Positions 1-9,508 of a DNA stretch of 64,000 bases are shown here, in pieces. A program made the position numbers and the translations under genes. Position 1 is the stretch's first letter; every line of letters begins with the position of its first letter. The notes under the pieces are model-generated. The model did no database searches and was not told the DNA's origin. It saw only the letters and a program-made list of their open reading frames with translations. The DNA comes from Vreelandella olivaria (GTDB lineage Bacteria; Pseudomonadota; Gammaproteobacteria; Pseudomonadales; Halomonadaceae), in contig AP019416.1 of NCBI GenBank assembly GCA_004295565.1, forward strand, positions 4,650,001-4,714,000. The letters are read 5' to 3'.

Positions 1-2
1 CG

Positions 3-872
3 GATGACGACGGTAACTGGCAAGGCCTGGACGTTGATGTTTGCCGTGCAGTAGCGGCAGCGGTTCTTGGCGATGCAGATGCGGTGAACTACATTTCCCT
101 CAATGCGGTTGAACGCTTTACCGCACTGCAGTCGGGTGAGGTTGATGTACTTTCTCGTAACACCACCTGGACAACGACCCGTGACACCACCCTGGGCCTA
201 AACTTCACCGGGGTTAACTTTTACGACGGCCAGGGCTTCATGGTTTCCCGTGACCTGGGTATTACCGGTGCCGATGAGCTCGACGGTGCATCCATCTGTA
301 TTCAATCGGGTACCACTACCGAGCTGAACCTTGCTGACTACTTCCGTGCTAACGACATGGAATTCAACCCGATCGTTTTTGACACCTCTGAGCAAACCGT
401 GGGTGGCTATCAGGCCGGCCGCTGTGACGTGCTAACCTCCGATACCTCTCAGCTAGCGGCACTGCGTATTCAGCTCGACGATCCTTCAGCTTCGATGATT
501 CTGTCTGACGTGATCTCCAAAGAGCCGCTGGGCCCTGTGGTTCGTCAGGGTGACGACCTTTGGTTCAATATCGTGAAGTGGTCACTGTTCGCCATGATTA
601 ATGCCGAAGAGTACGGCGTCACCAGTGAAAACGCTGAAGAGATGCTTAACTCTGAAGATCCCAACATCGCTCGCTTGCTGGGCCAAGACGGCAACTACGG
701 CGAAGGCATGAATCTTGAAGCAGACTGGGCTTACAACATTATTAGCCAAGTTGGTAACTACGCTGAAAGCTTCGAACGTAACGTGGGTATGGACTCTCCG
801 CTTGAAATTGAGCGCGGTGTAAACGCCCTGTGGAACGACGGTGGCTTCCAGTACGCTCCCCCGATTCGCTAA
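3..872 (+). CDS. aapJ: Amino-acid ABC transporter periplasmic binding protein (5' truncated by window edge)
   Basis: The frame is open from the first codon of the window, so the start and signal peptide lie outside. The visible 289 residues show the family-3 solute-binding fold of general/polar amino-acid binders: a GLDVDVCRAVAAAV segment, then LSRNTTWTTTRD and ICIQSGTTTELN. It would bind amino acids in the periplasm and deliver them to the two permeases encoded directly downstream. The order binding protein, long permease, second permease, ATPase is that of aapJQMP/bztABCD. The aap assignment rests on this order and on permease length; the substrate range is inferred. Confidence 0.88.
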   Translation, partial: DDDGNWQGLDVDVCRAVAAAVLGDADAVNYISLNAVERFTALQSGEVDVLSRNTTWTTTRDTTLGLNFTGVNFYDGQGFMVSRDLGITGADELDGASICIQSGTTTELNLADYFRANDMEFNPIVFDTSEQTVGGYQAGRCDVLTSDTSQLAALRIQLDDPSASMILSDVISKEPLGPVVRQGDDLWFNIVKWSLFAMINAEEYGVTSENAEEMLNSEDPNIARLLGQDGNYGEGMNLEADWAYNIISQVGNYAESFERNVGMDSPLEIERGVNALWNDGGFQYAPPIR

Positions 873-889
873 GCGTCTCGCTTGACCCC

Positions 890-932
890 GGCCCGCCCTC
901 TCACGTATCTGTTCCGAGAGTATGGGCGGGCC
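890..932 (+). promoter_or_regulatory. Intercistronic hairpin between aapJ and aapQ
   Basis: A 9-bp GC-rich inverted repeat (GGCCCGCCC at 890-898, GGGCGGGCC at 924-932) encloses a 25-nt loop that holds a second CTCTC/GAGAG pairing. It sits just after the binding-protein stop and before the permease start and has no clear T tract. Such structures commonly protect the binding-protein mRNA or attenuate read-through, so that the binding protein outnumbers the permeases. That role is inferred. Confidence 0.6.
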
Positions 933-968
933 ATTTGATTGACCTTCCGTATTGCGGAGACGCCACCC

Positions 969-2159
969 ATGTCTGTAAGACCTAACGCTCGCCCCGTCGG
1001 CCAAAAGCCGCCGTTTTGGCGAGACCGCGCTAAGCGCGCACTTATTTTCCAGCTCATTTTAGTCGCCGTTGTGGCGGCTTTCCTGATCTATATTATCGGC
1101 AATACCCAAGCCAACCTGAACGCCCGCGGCATCACGACAGGCTTCGGCTTCCTGGGCAATACAGCCGGCTTTGGTATTGGTCAAAGTCTAATCGAGTACT
1201 CCTCCCAAAGTACCTATGGCCGCACCTTCGTGATTGGCTTGCTCAACACGCTGCTGGTCGGTGGGCTGGGGGTGTTAGCTGCCTCGATTATTGGCTTTAT
1301 CGTCGGTATCGCGCGGTTATCGCCCAACTGGCTGATCGCAAAACTAGCCAACGCTTATATCGAAACCTTTCGTAACATCCCGCTGCTGCTGCAAATTTTC
1401 TTCTGGTACTTTGCAGTACTACGCTCGCTCCCCAGCGCCAGAGAGAGCATGGCATTTGGTGAAGCCATCTTCCTAAATGTTCGCGGGCTCTACCTGCCGC
1501 AACCGCTTTTCGAGTCAGGCTTTGGGCTAATCCCTGCGACCTTTGTGGTGGCAATCATCGCTAGCATTGCGCTGGTCATTTGGAACAAGCGCCGCCACGA
1601 AGCCACCGGCAAGCGCTTGCCAGTTTTCTGGATGTCGCTGGTGATTATTTTTGGCCTGCCGCTGCTGGTATTAGTGGCCACCGGTGTACCGGTCACCTGG
1701 GAGATGCCGGTACTTCGCGGCTTTAACTTTGGCGGAGGCATCACCATTATCCCTGAGTTTTTGGCTCTATGGCTGGCGCTGTCTATCTATACGGCCTCCT
1801 TCATTGCGGAGATTGTGCGCTCAGGTATCCAAGCCATCCCCCACGGCCAAACGGAAGCCGCCCAGGCATTGAGCTTGCCACGCAACCTGGTTCTACGCCT
1901 CGTCGTGATCCCGCAAGCCATGCGCGTCATCATTCCGCCGCTCACCAGCCAATACCTTAACCTGATTAAAAACTCATCCCTGGCCACCGCCATCGGCTAC
2001 CCCGACCTGGTATCGGTTTTTGCCGGTACTACGCTCAACCAGACCGGTCAGGCAATTGAAGTCATTGCCATGACCATGGCGGTTTATCTGATCATCAGCT
2101 TGCTGGTGTCCATGTTCATGAACTGGTTCAACGCTCGCGTTGCGCTGGTCGAACGCTAG
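969..2159 (+). CDS. aapQ: Amino-acid ABC transporter permease, AapQ type
   Basis: The protein is 396 residues, the long form typical of AapQ/BztB, with an N-terminal membrane helix near residues 22-44 and the His/Glu/Gln permease domain at the C-terminal end. The EAA loop reads EIVRSGIQAIPHGQTEAAQA. The frame is also open upstream to 939, but ATG 969 is preferred because a GGAG lies shortly before it and the protein then begins at MSVRPNARP. It forms the inner-membrane channel with the next gene, 15 bp downstream. Confidence 0.9.
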   Translation: MSVRPNARPVGQKPPFWRDRAKRALIFQLILVAVVAAFLIYIIGNTQANLNARGITTGFGFLGNTAGFGIGQSLIEYSSQSTYGRTFVIGLLNTLLVGGLGVLAASIIGFIVGIARLSPNWLIAKLANAYIETFRNIPLLLQIFFWYFAVLRSLPSARESMAFGEAIFLNVRGLYLPQPLFESGFGLIPATFVVAIIASIALVIWNKRRHEATGKRLPVFWMSLVIIFGLPLLVLVATGVPVTWEMPVLRGFNFGGGITIIPEFLALWLALSIYTASFIAEIVRSGIQAIPHGQTEAAQALSLPRNLVLRLVVIPQAMRVIIPPLTSQYLNLIKNSSLATAIGYPDLVSVFAGTTLNQTGQAIEVIAMTMAVYLIISLLVSMFMNWFNARVALVER

Positions 2160-2174
2160 GCCGGAGGCGACCCC

Positions 2175-3275
2175 ATGATTCACAATAAAGAAACCATACC
2201 TCAGCGCCCGGCCCCTAAAGGCACTATTGGCCCGATTGCCTGGCTACGCGGCAACCTCTTCAATGGCCCTATCAATAGCATTTTTACGCTGCTGGGCCTC
2301 TACGTGCTGTATCTACTTGTGGTGCCAACGGTTCAGTGGGCATTTATTGATGCCGACTGGGTGGGCGATAGCCGTGAAGATTGCTCACGGGTGGGTGCCT
2401 GCTGGGTATTCGTCAACGCACGTTTTTCCCAGTTTATGTATGGCCTCTACCCCAGCGAGGAGTACTGGCGCGCTAATATCGTGTTCGCCATGTTTGCGGG
2501 CATTATTGCCTGGTTGGTCATCCCACGGCTGCCGTTCAAGCGCTGGATGGCACTGTTTGCCCTGTTGATTTTCCCGGTAATCGCCTATGTGTTGTTACAC
2601 GGGGGCTACTTCGACCTACCGCGTGTTCCCACCCATCGCTGGGGCGGCTTAATGCTGACGCTGCTATTGGCAAGCGTGGGGATGATTGGCGCGCTACCTA
2701 TCGGCATCGTTCTCGCCCTGGGGCGTCGTTCTAACATGCCTATCGTCAAAACCTTTTGTGTGATTTTTATCGAGTTTTGGCGCGGTGTGCCACTGATCAC
2801 CATTCTGTTTATGGCCTCGGTGATGCTGCCGCTGTTCCTGCCGTCAGAGCTTAGCGTGGATCGACTTGTGCGGGCGCTAATAGGCCTTACGCTGTTCCAA
2901 AGTGCTTATATGGCGGAGGTTATTCGCGGTGGTTTACAGGCGATTCCCAAAGGCCAGGACGAGGCCGCCGCGGCGCTAGGGATGACGTATTGGAAACGCA
3001 TGGGACTCATCGTGATGCCCCAAGCACTGAAAATGATGATTCCCGGTATCGTCAACACGTTTATCTCGCTGTTTAAAGACACCACCCTGGTGATGATCAT
3101 CGGGCTGTTTGACCTGTTGGGCATTGTGCAAGCGGCGCTTTCCGACTCGCGCTGGCTGGGCTTCTCAATCGAGGGGTATGTATTCGCCGCGTTCGTGTTC
3201 TGGATCTTCTGTTTCAGCATGTCGCGCTACAGCCAGTACCTGGAACGCAAGCTAAATACTGGTCATAAGCAATAG
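2175..3275 (+). CDS. aapM: Amino-acid ABC transporter permease, AapM type
   Basis: This is a 366-residue membrane protein with an extended N-terminal half carrying several hydrophobic helices. It is followed by a canonical permease core whose EAA loop is EVIRGGLQAIPKGQDEAAAA. The start is supported by GGAGGCGA directly upstream. It is the second half of the heterodimeric channel with AapQ. The close spacing to aapQ (15 bp) and to the ATPase (54 bp) indicates one operon. Confidence 0.9.
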   Translation: MIHNKETIPQRPAPKGTIGPIAWLRGNLFNGPINSIFTLLGLYVLYLLVVPTVQWAFIDADWVGDSREDCSRVGACWVFVNARFSQFMYGLYPSEEYWRANIVFAMFAGIIAWLVIPRLPFKRWMALFALLIFPVIAYVLLHGGYFDLPRVPTHRWGGLMLTLLLASVGMIGALPIGIVLALGRRSNMPIVKTFCVIFIEFWRGVPLITILFMASVMLPLFLPSELSVDRLVRALIGLTLFQSAYMAEVIRGGLQAIPKGQDEAAAALGMTYWKRMGLIVMPQALKMMIPGIVNTFISLFKDTTLVMIIGLFDLLGIVQAALSDSRWLGFSIEGYVFAAFVFWIFCFSMSRYSQYLERKLNTGHKQ

Positions 3276-3329
3276 GCTTATCCTCACGCTTAATGCCGAA
3301 TCTATTTACGTTTTGAGTAGGATTTCAAC

Positions 3330-4104
3330 ATGACACAAGCAGCCACCAACACCTCTGACACCAGTACTTCTGACCTGATGGTCGAGATGCGCAACGTTAA
3401 CAAGTGGTACGGTGACTTTCACGTACTGAGGGATATCTACCTGGAGGTAAAACGCGGTGAACGTATCGTGGTTTGCGGCCCCTCGGGTTCGGGCAAATCA
3501 ACGCTGATCCGCTGTATTAACCACCTTGAAGAGCACCAAAAGGTGAAATCGTGGTAGGCGGCGTGCCGCTAACCCAAGATGTGAAACGTATCGAGCAGAT
3601 TCGTCGCAGCGTCGGCATGGTGTTCCAGCACTTCAATCTGTTCCCGCACTTATCAGTGCTGGAAAACTGCTGTATCGCACCGATGTGGGTACAAAGAAAC
3701 CCCGCAAAGAGGCCGAAGCGCTGGCCATGGAGTACCTGGAGCGGGTGCGCATTGCCGAACAGGCGACTAAATACCCAGGGCAGCTTTCGGGCGGTCAGCA
3801 GCAGCGCGTGGCAATCGCCCGCTCACTCTGCATGCACCCCGACGTCATGCTGTTTGATGAGCCCACCTCTGCCCTTGACCCTGAGATGATCAAGGAAGTA
3901 CTCGACGTTATGGTGGAGCTAGCGGAAGAAGGCATGACCATGATCTGTGTCACCCACGAAATGGGCTTCGCCAAGAAAGTGGCTGACCGGGTCATCTTTA
4001 TGGATCAGGGGCAAATCATTGAAGAGAACGCACCGGAGCCGTTCTTCAATAACCCACAGTCTGAGCGTACCAAACTGTTCCTTAGCCAGATTCTGGGGCA
4101 CTAA
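3330..4104 (+). CDS. aapP: Amino-acid ABC transporter ATP-binding protein (two frameshifts)
   Basis: This is the ATPase of the Aap system. Walker A is GPSGSGKST, the signature [14 protein letters not shown], and Walker [16 protein letters not shown]. The reading frame breaks twice. One A appears to be missing in the A run near 3540, and one base near 3690. Restoring both gives one continuous polar-amino-acid ATPase of about 258 residues ending in LSQILGH. The two half-ORFs are therefore best read as one gene; sequence error is more likely than decay because no other damage is seen. Confidence 0.85.
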
Positions 4105-4143
4105 TACACAGCCCAGACTGCAAAGCAGCTGTGGATAGTAAAT

Positions 4144-4173
4144 CATCATGGGCCTCTCTTGAGGCCCATGATG
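4144..4173 (+). terminator. Hairpin after the aapJQMP operon
   Basis: A perfect 13-bp inverted repeat (CATCATGGGCCTC at 4144-4156 and its complement at 4161-4173) with a 4-nt loop lies 40 bp after the ATPase stop. There is no good T tract directly after it, so termination may be Rho-assisted or the structure may protect the 3' end. Confidence 0.6.
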
Positions 4174-4225
4174 GTTAACAGACTTAAAAAAACAGCCAGT
4201 AGAAACAGTTAACGAAGGATAAAAC

Positions 4226-4624
4226 ATGATTGAAAAGCTGTTTATTGACCGTGCGCCACAGCCCATTGCACCTTTTTCCCACGCCTGCCGGGTGGGCGAT
4301 CTGGTGTTTATCACCGGGCAGATGCCGACGGTGCCAGAAACCAACGAGATGCTTTTGGGCACCTTCACCGAGCAGACCCACCGGGTGATGCAGAACCTGG
4401 CGATTGTATTGGAAGAAGTCGGCAGCGCCTTCGAGTATGTGGTGCAGTCCCGAGTGTTTATTACTAATATGGGCCACTTCGATGAAGTGAATAAGGTCTA
4501 CGCCAGCTACTTTCCCCAACCGCTGCCCACCCGCACCTGCATTGGGGTGACCGGTTTGGCGGGCGGCGCCGATGTGGAAGTCGATATGATTGCCTGGATC
4601 CCGCCTGCTGCCGAGAACGCCTAA
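4226..4624 (+). CDS. RidA family (YjgF/YER057c) deaminase-like protein
   Basis: The 132-residue protein matches the RidA size and fold: VGDLVFITGQMP near the N terminus and the conserved C-terminal segment LPTRTCIGVTGLAGGADVEVDMIAW, whose Arg is the one that contacts carboxylates in this family. Known members hydrolyse reactive enamine/imine intermediates. An AAGGA lies upstream of the ATG. It follows the amino-acid uptake operon on the same strand but beyond a hairpin, so co-regulation is only suggested. Confidence 0.85.
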   Translation: MIEKLFIDRAPQPIAPFSHACRVGDLVFITGQMPTVPETNEMLLGTFTEQTHRVMQNLAIVLEEVGSAFEYVVQSRVFITNMGHFDEVNKVYASYFPQPLPTRTCIGVTGLAGGADVEVDMIAWIPPAAENA

Positions 4625-4628
4625 CCGC

Positions 4629-5212
4629 CTATTTGGGTAACGCTCGCGGGGAGTAATGCGGGCTGTTCACGGTGCTGGGTAAGGGGCTTTTAGCCAGCGC
4701 CGTTAACAAAATCTGTAGCGGGTCGCCGTGGCTTACCAGCAGGATGGTTTCACCGCTAACCTGCTGCTCCCACGCCGCTATCACCATTTGCATACGACTC
4801 GCCACTGCGCTTAACGCCTCTACCTGATAGTGACGATGCTCGGCATCCTCGGCATCCAAAGCCCATATACTGGGATAGCGATCGTCTCCCTGGCCCTCTA
4901 ACTCGCCAAAATGGCGCTCTCGCAAGCGCTTATCCACGCTGGGCACCAACTCAAACCTGGCTGCTACATGGGCAGCGGTTTGGGTGGTACGCAAAAGTCT
5001 GAATGCACCACCCGGGTCGGCACAGGCCACTGCCAATCGGCAACGAGTTGGGCAAGTTGTTGCTCGCCATACGGGGAAAGACCGAAACTTTCTATCCCTC
5101 GCGCTGGCGAGCTGACAATCACCCCCTGCTGATTCGCCTGACTATGGCCGTGGCGCATTAATAAGTAGCGGTTACGCCAATGGTCGGAGAGCGGCTGTAA
5201 AGTATTTGACAT
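4629..5212 (-). CDS. Histidine phosphatase family protein (one frameshift)
   Basis: It starts MSNTLQPL and carries the phosphoglycerate-mutase-like motif LLMRHGHSQAN, with the second catalytic His in VSHGDPLQ. One T seems to be missing near 4993; restoring it joins VVHSDF to LRTTQTAAHVAARFEL. The length is about 194 residues after repair. The start codon overlaps the Pho-box-like sequence that faces the divergent phn operon. No substrate can be named: the superfamily includes SixA-, CobC- and PGM-like enzymes. Confidence 0.8.
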
Positions 5213-5226
5213 AAGTTTGTCACAAA
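5205..5226 (+). promoter_or_regulatory. Candidate PhoB box upstream of phnDCEE
   Basis: Two 11-nt direct repeats, TTTGACATAAG and TTTGTCACAAA, resemble the Pho box pattern (CTGTCAT-like repeats every 11 bp). They lie about 160 bp before phnD and overlap the start of the divergent phosphatase gene. Phosphate-starvation control of the transporter is expected from the family and inferred here. Confidence 0.55.
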
Positions 5227-5384
5227 CCCTAGATTGAAGGTGTCTACTTTCGAAAATAACCATCCTTGGCGCGGAATGTCCACTTACGAAAGCTTTTCTG
5301 TTTTCGATAGTGGCAAAACGCAGCAAAGGAAACACCGCTCGATCCATGCAAGAACACAACAATAACGCACAAACGAGGCTTACC

Positions 5385-6376
5385 ATGGCAACTTCGCTCT
5401 TCCGCAAGCGCCCGCTTGCGATGCTTACCGCAGCATCACTCTTACCGCTCGCCCTACTCACTACGCCCGCTTTCGCTGAGTGTGAACGCGGTGATTTAGA
5501 TACTATTTACTGCGATGAAAATGGCGATATGGTCGCCGACCGCCCCACCGATGAGTCTGAGTGGGCCAATCCTGATACGCTCATTTTTGCGTATACGCCC
5601 GTGGAAGACCCGGCGATCTATTCAGATATCTGGCAGCCCTTTATCGATCACTTATCAGAAGTTACCGAGAGGGATGTACGCTTCTTCGCGGTACAATCCA
5701 ACGCTGCTCAAGTGGAAGCCATGCGCAGCGGTCGGCTGCATATCGCCGGGTTCTCAACAGGCCCCACACCGTTTGCGGTGAATTTGGCCGGTGCCGTGCC
5801 GTTTGCATTAATGGGATCCGATGACGGCCAATTTGGTTACACCCTGCAGCTGTTTACCCACGTTGACTCCGATATTCATGAGGTTGAGGATCTCAAAGGC
5901 AAGCGTGTCGCCCATACCTCACCCACCTCTAATTCAGGTAACTTAGCCCCCGCGCCCTGCTTCCTGAACTGGGTATCACTCCCGATGAAGATTACGAAGT
6001 GGTCTACTCGGGCAGCCACGACCAATCCATGCTGGGCGTAGTGGCCCAGGACTACGACGCCGCCCCGGTAGCCTCAGAGGTCGTTGAGCGGATGGCCGCA
6101 CGTGGTCTTTACGATGAAGAGGACGTGCGGCTGATCTACGAATCTGACCGTTTTCCCACCACTTCTTACAACTACGCCCACAACCTGCACCCGGATCTGG
6201 TCGAAAAAATCGAAGAAGCCTTTTTCAGCTTTGATTTTGTCGGCACCGAGCTAGGCGAAGAGTTTGAAGGCGTCGAGAAATTCATCCCCATCAACTACCA
6301 GGATAACTGGCAGGTAATTCGCACCATCCAAGCAGCCAATAACGTGAGCTACACGCCCGAAAACTTGGAAGAGTAA
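5385..6376 (+). CDS. phnD: Phosphonate/phosphite ABC transporter binding protein (one frameshift)
   Basis: A signal peptide (MATSLFRKRPLAMLTAAS..., ending AFA) is followed by a PhnD-type binding domain with the motif HTSPTSNSGNLAP. A C appears to be missing in the C run near 5948; repair joins it to RALLPELGITPDEDYEVVY. ATG 5385 has GAGG upstream, and an in-frame open stretch reaching 5310 lacks these features. The protein would capture phosphonate, phosphite or a related phosphorus compound in the periplasm. No C-P lyase or ptxD gene is present in the window, so the substrate stays open. Confidence 0.85.
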
Positions 6377-6400
6377 AACCTGAATTCAAGTAATAGTGCA

Positions 6401-6419
6401 GCACCGCCGTCGGCGGTGC
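6401..6419 (+). terminator. Hairpin between phnD and phnC
   Basis: An 8-bp GC-rich stem (GCACCGCC and its complement) with a 3-nt loop is followed by GGTTATTGTC, a weak U-rich tail. It lies between phnD and phnC and could attenuate transcription so that binding protein exceeds transporter subunits. Confidence 0.5.
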
Positions 6420-6449
6420 GGTTATTGTCTCGACGATGGAAGCGGACAC

Positions 6450-7247
6450 ATGCTGGAAATTACCAATCTGGTCAAACGTTATGGCCACGATGAAGCCGTG
6501 CTGAAAGGGCTTGACCTCAAGGTGGAGGGAAACAGCGTTGTTTCTATCGTAGGCGCCTCGGGTGCAGGTAAAAGCACCATGCTGAGATGTATCAATCGCT
6601 TGGTAGAACCGACATCCGGCTCTATCAAGCTCAATGGTAATGAACTGGTCAACCTGAAAGGCGCTGAATTGCGCCGTGCGCGCCGTAAAATCGGCATGGT
6701 GTTCCAGGGCTTTAACCTGCTGGATCGCTTAACCGTGATGGAGAACGTGCTGGCCGGGCGGCTGGGTTACGTCAATCTCTATCAAGCGATCTCCCGCCGC
6801 TACCCTCAGGCCGATATTGAGCGCGCCTTTGTGCTGATGGAGCGGGTGGGCATTGCGCATTACGCCAACAAGCGCGCAGACGAGCTTTCCGGTGGCGAGC
6901 GTCAGCGGGTGGGTGTGGTTCGGGCGCTCATGCAAGAACCTGAGGTGCTGCTTGCCGATGAGCCCACCGCCTCGCTTGACCCGCGCACTTCTGAGCAGAT
7001 TATGATTCTGCTGCAAAGCCTGGCCAGCGAGCTGTCGCTGCCGGTGCTGATTAATATCCACAACGTTGCCCAGGCAAAAACCTACACCGAACGCATCGTG
7101 GGTCTACGCCACGGCAAGATGATCTTTGATGGGTTGCCTGCCGATTTCAACAAAGACGCGTTAGACGCCATCTACGGTGGCATTGAAGCGCCGGATGATG
7201 CAATTACCGAACCGCCAGCGGAGGAGCGCTCCCATGACTCCGCCTGA
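6450..7247 (+). CDS. phnC: Phosphonate ABC transporter ATP-binding protein
   Basis: The 265-residue ATPase is intact. Walker A is GASGAGKST, the signature LSGGERQRVGVVRA, and Walker B VLLADEPTASLDPR, all in PhnC-like context (RRKIGMVFQGFNLLDRLTVMENVL). ATG 6450 is chosen over upstream in-frame codons because the protein then opens with MLEITNLVKRYG as PhnC proteins do. Its end overlaps the next permease by 14 bp, so translation is coupled. Confidence 0.93.
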   Translation: MLEITNLVKRYGHDEAVLKGLDLKVEGNSVVSIVGASGAGKSTMLRCINRLVEPTSGSIKLNGNELVNLKGAELRRARRKIGMVFQGFNLLDRLTVMENVLAGRLGYVNLYQAISRRYPQADIERAFVLMERVGIAHYANKRADELSGGERQRVGVVRALMQEPEVLLADEPTASLDPRTSEQIMILLQSLASELSLPVLINIHNVAQAKTYTERIVGLRHGKMIFDGLPADFNKDALDAIYGGIEAPDDAITEPPAEERSHDSA

Positions 7248-8045
7248 GACCCCTTCAACGGCACCCCGCACCTGGAGAAAGCCGCCGTTTATCGCTAGCC
7301 CGCTGCTGCGCTACGGGCTGATCATCGTCGCGGTGGTCTATTTGGTCTGGGCCTTCGGCTCCTTGCCGTTTAACTGGGCACGGATCTCGGAAGGTTTGCC
7401 TCGCGCAGCACGCATTTTTAGCGGTGGCTTTCCACCCAACTTAGAGCGTTACGAGCTGCTGATAACAGGCTTTAAAGAGAGCTTCCAAATCGCCATTTTG
7501 GCTACCCTACTGGGTGTCTTTCTGTCGATTCCGTTTGCCGTCATGGCGGCGCGCAATATCGCCCCATGCCCATCTATCTCATTGGTCGCGCCGTCATTAT
7601 TGTATCGCGCAGCTTTCACCCGGTGATCGTGGCGATTCTGTTTGTTGCCGCGGTGGGGTTTGGCCCGCTGGCGGGCATTTTGACCCTCACTCTCTACTCG
7701 ATTGGTTTTGTAGGAAAGTTGCTGGCCGAAGAGATAGAAGAGATTGATTGGGGCCAGGTAGAGGCGATGAAAGCCGCTGGCGCGGGGTATGTGGCAATTC
7801 TGTTTTATGCCGTTTTCCCGCAGATATTGCCTCGCCAAGTGGGGCTCTCCATGTACCAGCTAGACAGTAACCTGCGCGCATCAGCGGTGGTCGGAATCGT
7901 GGGAGCAGGCGGCATAGGCGGTACGCTAATGAACGCCTTTGGACGCTACGACTACGATTTCGCCTTTGCCATTCTGCTCATTATCATCGCGGTCATTTTG
8001 CTCAGTGAAGGTGTCAGCGGCTGGGTAAGGAAAAAAATATGGTAG
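7234..8045 (+). CDS. phnE: Phosphonate ABC transporter permease 1 (one frameshift)
   Basis: It starts MTPPETPSTAPRTW with GGAGGA upstream. The first membrane helix lies near residues 24-40 and the PhnE EAA loop is EEIEEIDWGQVEAMKAAGA. A C is missing in the C run near 7563; repair joins FAVMAARNIAP to MPIYLIGRAVIIVSRSFHP. It is about 270 residues. It pairs with the next gene to form the channel; the stop lies within the ATGGTAG that starts the second permease. Confidence 0.88.
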
Positions 8046-8849
8046 ATCACGCACAGCAGCTTGCCGATCGTATTTGGCATCGCTATGACCGCAAACAGCG
8101 TCTTATACGTTACGCCGTACTGCTAGCTACGTTGATGGTAGTGGTTTGGGCGGTACGCGATATTGATATTTTCTGGCCCTGGGTTTGGGATGCACCCAAC
8201 CAAATATCCGGTCTCGGGGCGCGCATGTGGCCGCCAAGCGCAGCCGGGCTGAGTGGCATTCTCAATGCCCTGATGGAAACCGTGCATATCGCCACCCTGG
8301 CAACGTTCCTCACAATTTTTCTCGCCTTGCCAGTGGCGTATATGGCTGCCCAAAACACTACGCCTAACCGCGCCTGCCTGTGGCTGGGCCGGTTTATATT
8401 GGTCTCTAGCCGGTCGGTGAATACGATCATTTGGGCACTGCTGTTCGTGGCGATTTTTGGACCTTGGGGTGTTGGCGGGCATTCTCGCCATCATGTTTCG
8501 CTCAATTGGCTTTATCGGCAAGCTGATGGGTGAAGCAATTGAGGAGATTGACCGGCGTCCGGTCGAAGCCATGGAAGCTACCGGCGCTTCCAAGGCCAAA
8601 GTGGTCGCCTATGCGATTGTCCCCCAGGTCATGCCCGCCTTTTTTGCCATTGTGGTACTCCGCTGGGATATCAATATCCGCGAATCGACCGTGCTGGGGC
8701 TAGTGGGTGCCGGTGGCATTGGGGTTATTTTGCAGGGGGCGATTGATACCTTCGCCTGGCCCACCGTAGCGACCATTTTGATTGCCATCATTGTACTGGT
8801 ACTGATGGGTGAAGCCGTCACCAGCTTGCTACGTAGCAAGGTGCTGTAG
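8039..8849 (+). CDS. phnE: Phosphonate ABC transporter permease 2 (one frameshift)
   Basis: A second PhnE-type permease of about 269 residues, with EAA loop EAIEEIDRRPVEAMEATGAS. Near 8463 the frame shifts by an extra base (CCTTGGGG read for probable CCTGGGG); removing it gives IFGPGVLAGILAIMFRS. Operons with two phnE genes after phnC are common and give a heterodimeric channel. This is one of the minority of breaks that are insertions rather than deletions. Confidence 0.86.
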
Positions 8850-8880
8850 CCCCACTGTTTAAATCAGGTTGCTTAAGCCT

Positions 8881-8915
8881 TGGCAAGCGTTTGACCTAAC
8901 GCCAAACGCTTGCCA
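8881..8915 (+). terminator. Hairpin after phnDCEE
   Basis: A perfect 13-bp inverted repeat (TGGCAAGCGTTTG at 8881-8893 and complement at 8903-8915) with a 9-nt loop begins 32 bp after the second phnE. It is a strong structure without a T tract, so a probable operon end or 3'-end stabiliser. Confidence 0.6.
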
Positions 8916-8954
8916 TGGTTAGATGACCATCAACGACATGGAGTATGCACAGCG

Positions 8955-9383
8955 ATGACAACCTATATCGTGGTAGCCGACGCCGCTCGCGCACGTATTT
9001 TTACCCGGGATGCCTTAACGTTGGCGGAAAAGGAGAGCATGGTTCACGCTGAAGGACGCCTGCACGAAGGTGACTTGGTCACCGATGGTCGAGGCGATGT
9101 GCATGAGTCGATGTCCACCACCTCTCGCTCGACGGGTGAAGAGGGAACGGCTACTAAGCACGAAAACGAGCTGTTTGCGAAAGAGGTCGCTCAGCGACTT
9201 TACAACGCTCGAGTAGGCAACAGTATGGAAAAACTCATTATGGTGGCGCCGCCTAAATTTTTGGGCCTGCTGCGTGAAAAGCTTGATGGCCCAACTCAAA
9301 AGCTTGTTATTCACTCCCTATCAAAAGACCTCAGTAAAGCCTCACTGAACGACATCCAGCATGCGGTTAGCGACCTACGCTAG
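8955..9383 (+). CDS. Host-attachment family protein (Host_attach)
   Basis: The 142-residue protein reads MTTYIVVADAARARIF and contains KLIMVAPPKFLGLLR and LSKDLSKASLNDIQ. This matches the family named after the Agrobacterium attachment protein, which shares an eRF1/archaeal-RF1-like core fold. Its biochemical role is not established, and the family name should not be read as evidence of host contact here. A GGAG lies 12 nt before the ATG. It stands alone between two hairpin-bounded units. Confidence 0.8.
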   Translation: MTTYIVVADAARARIFTRDALTLAEKESMVHAEGRLHEGDLVTDGRGDVHESMSTTSRSTGEEGTATKHENELFAKEVAQRLYNARVGNSMEKLIMVAPPKFLGLLREKLDGPTQKLVIHSLSKDLSKASLNDIQHAVSDLR

Positions 9384-9508
9384 ACTGTTAAACGATAAAT
9401 AAACCTTAGAGTTAAAGATAACGTCGCTCTCGTCGATAGCTGAAGGGTCTCCCTTTTATCTTGTGCGGTCACAACGCGCTGATACAAACTTCGACCCAGA
9501 GAGCGACT

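Noticed and set aside
4911-5132. Plus-strand ORF inside the histidine phosphatase gene
   Set aside because: It is a shadow on the opposite strand of a conserved gene with clear catalytic motifs.
6381-6449. A small gene between phnD and phnC
   Set aside because: The frame open from 6396 is only the upstream extension of phnC through the hairpin; PhnC homology begins at the ATG at 6450.
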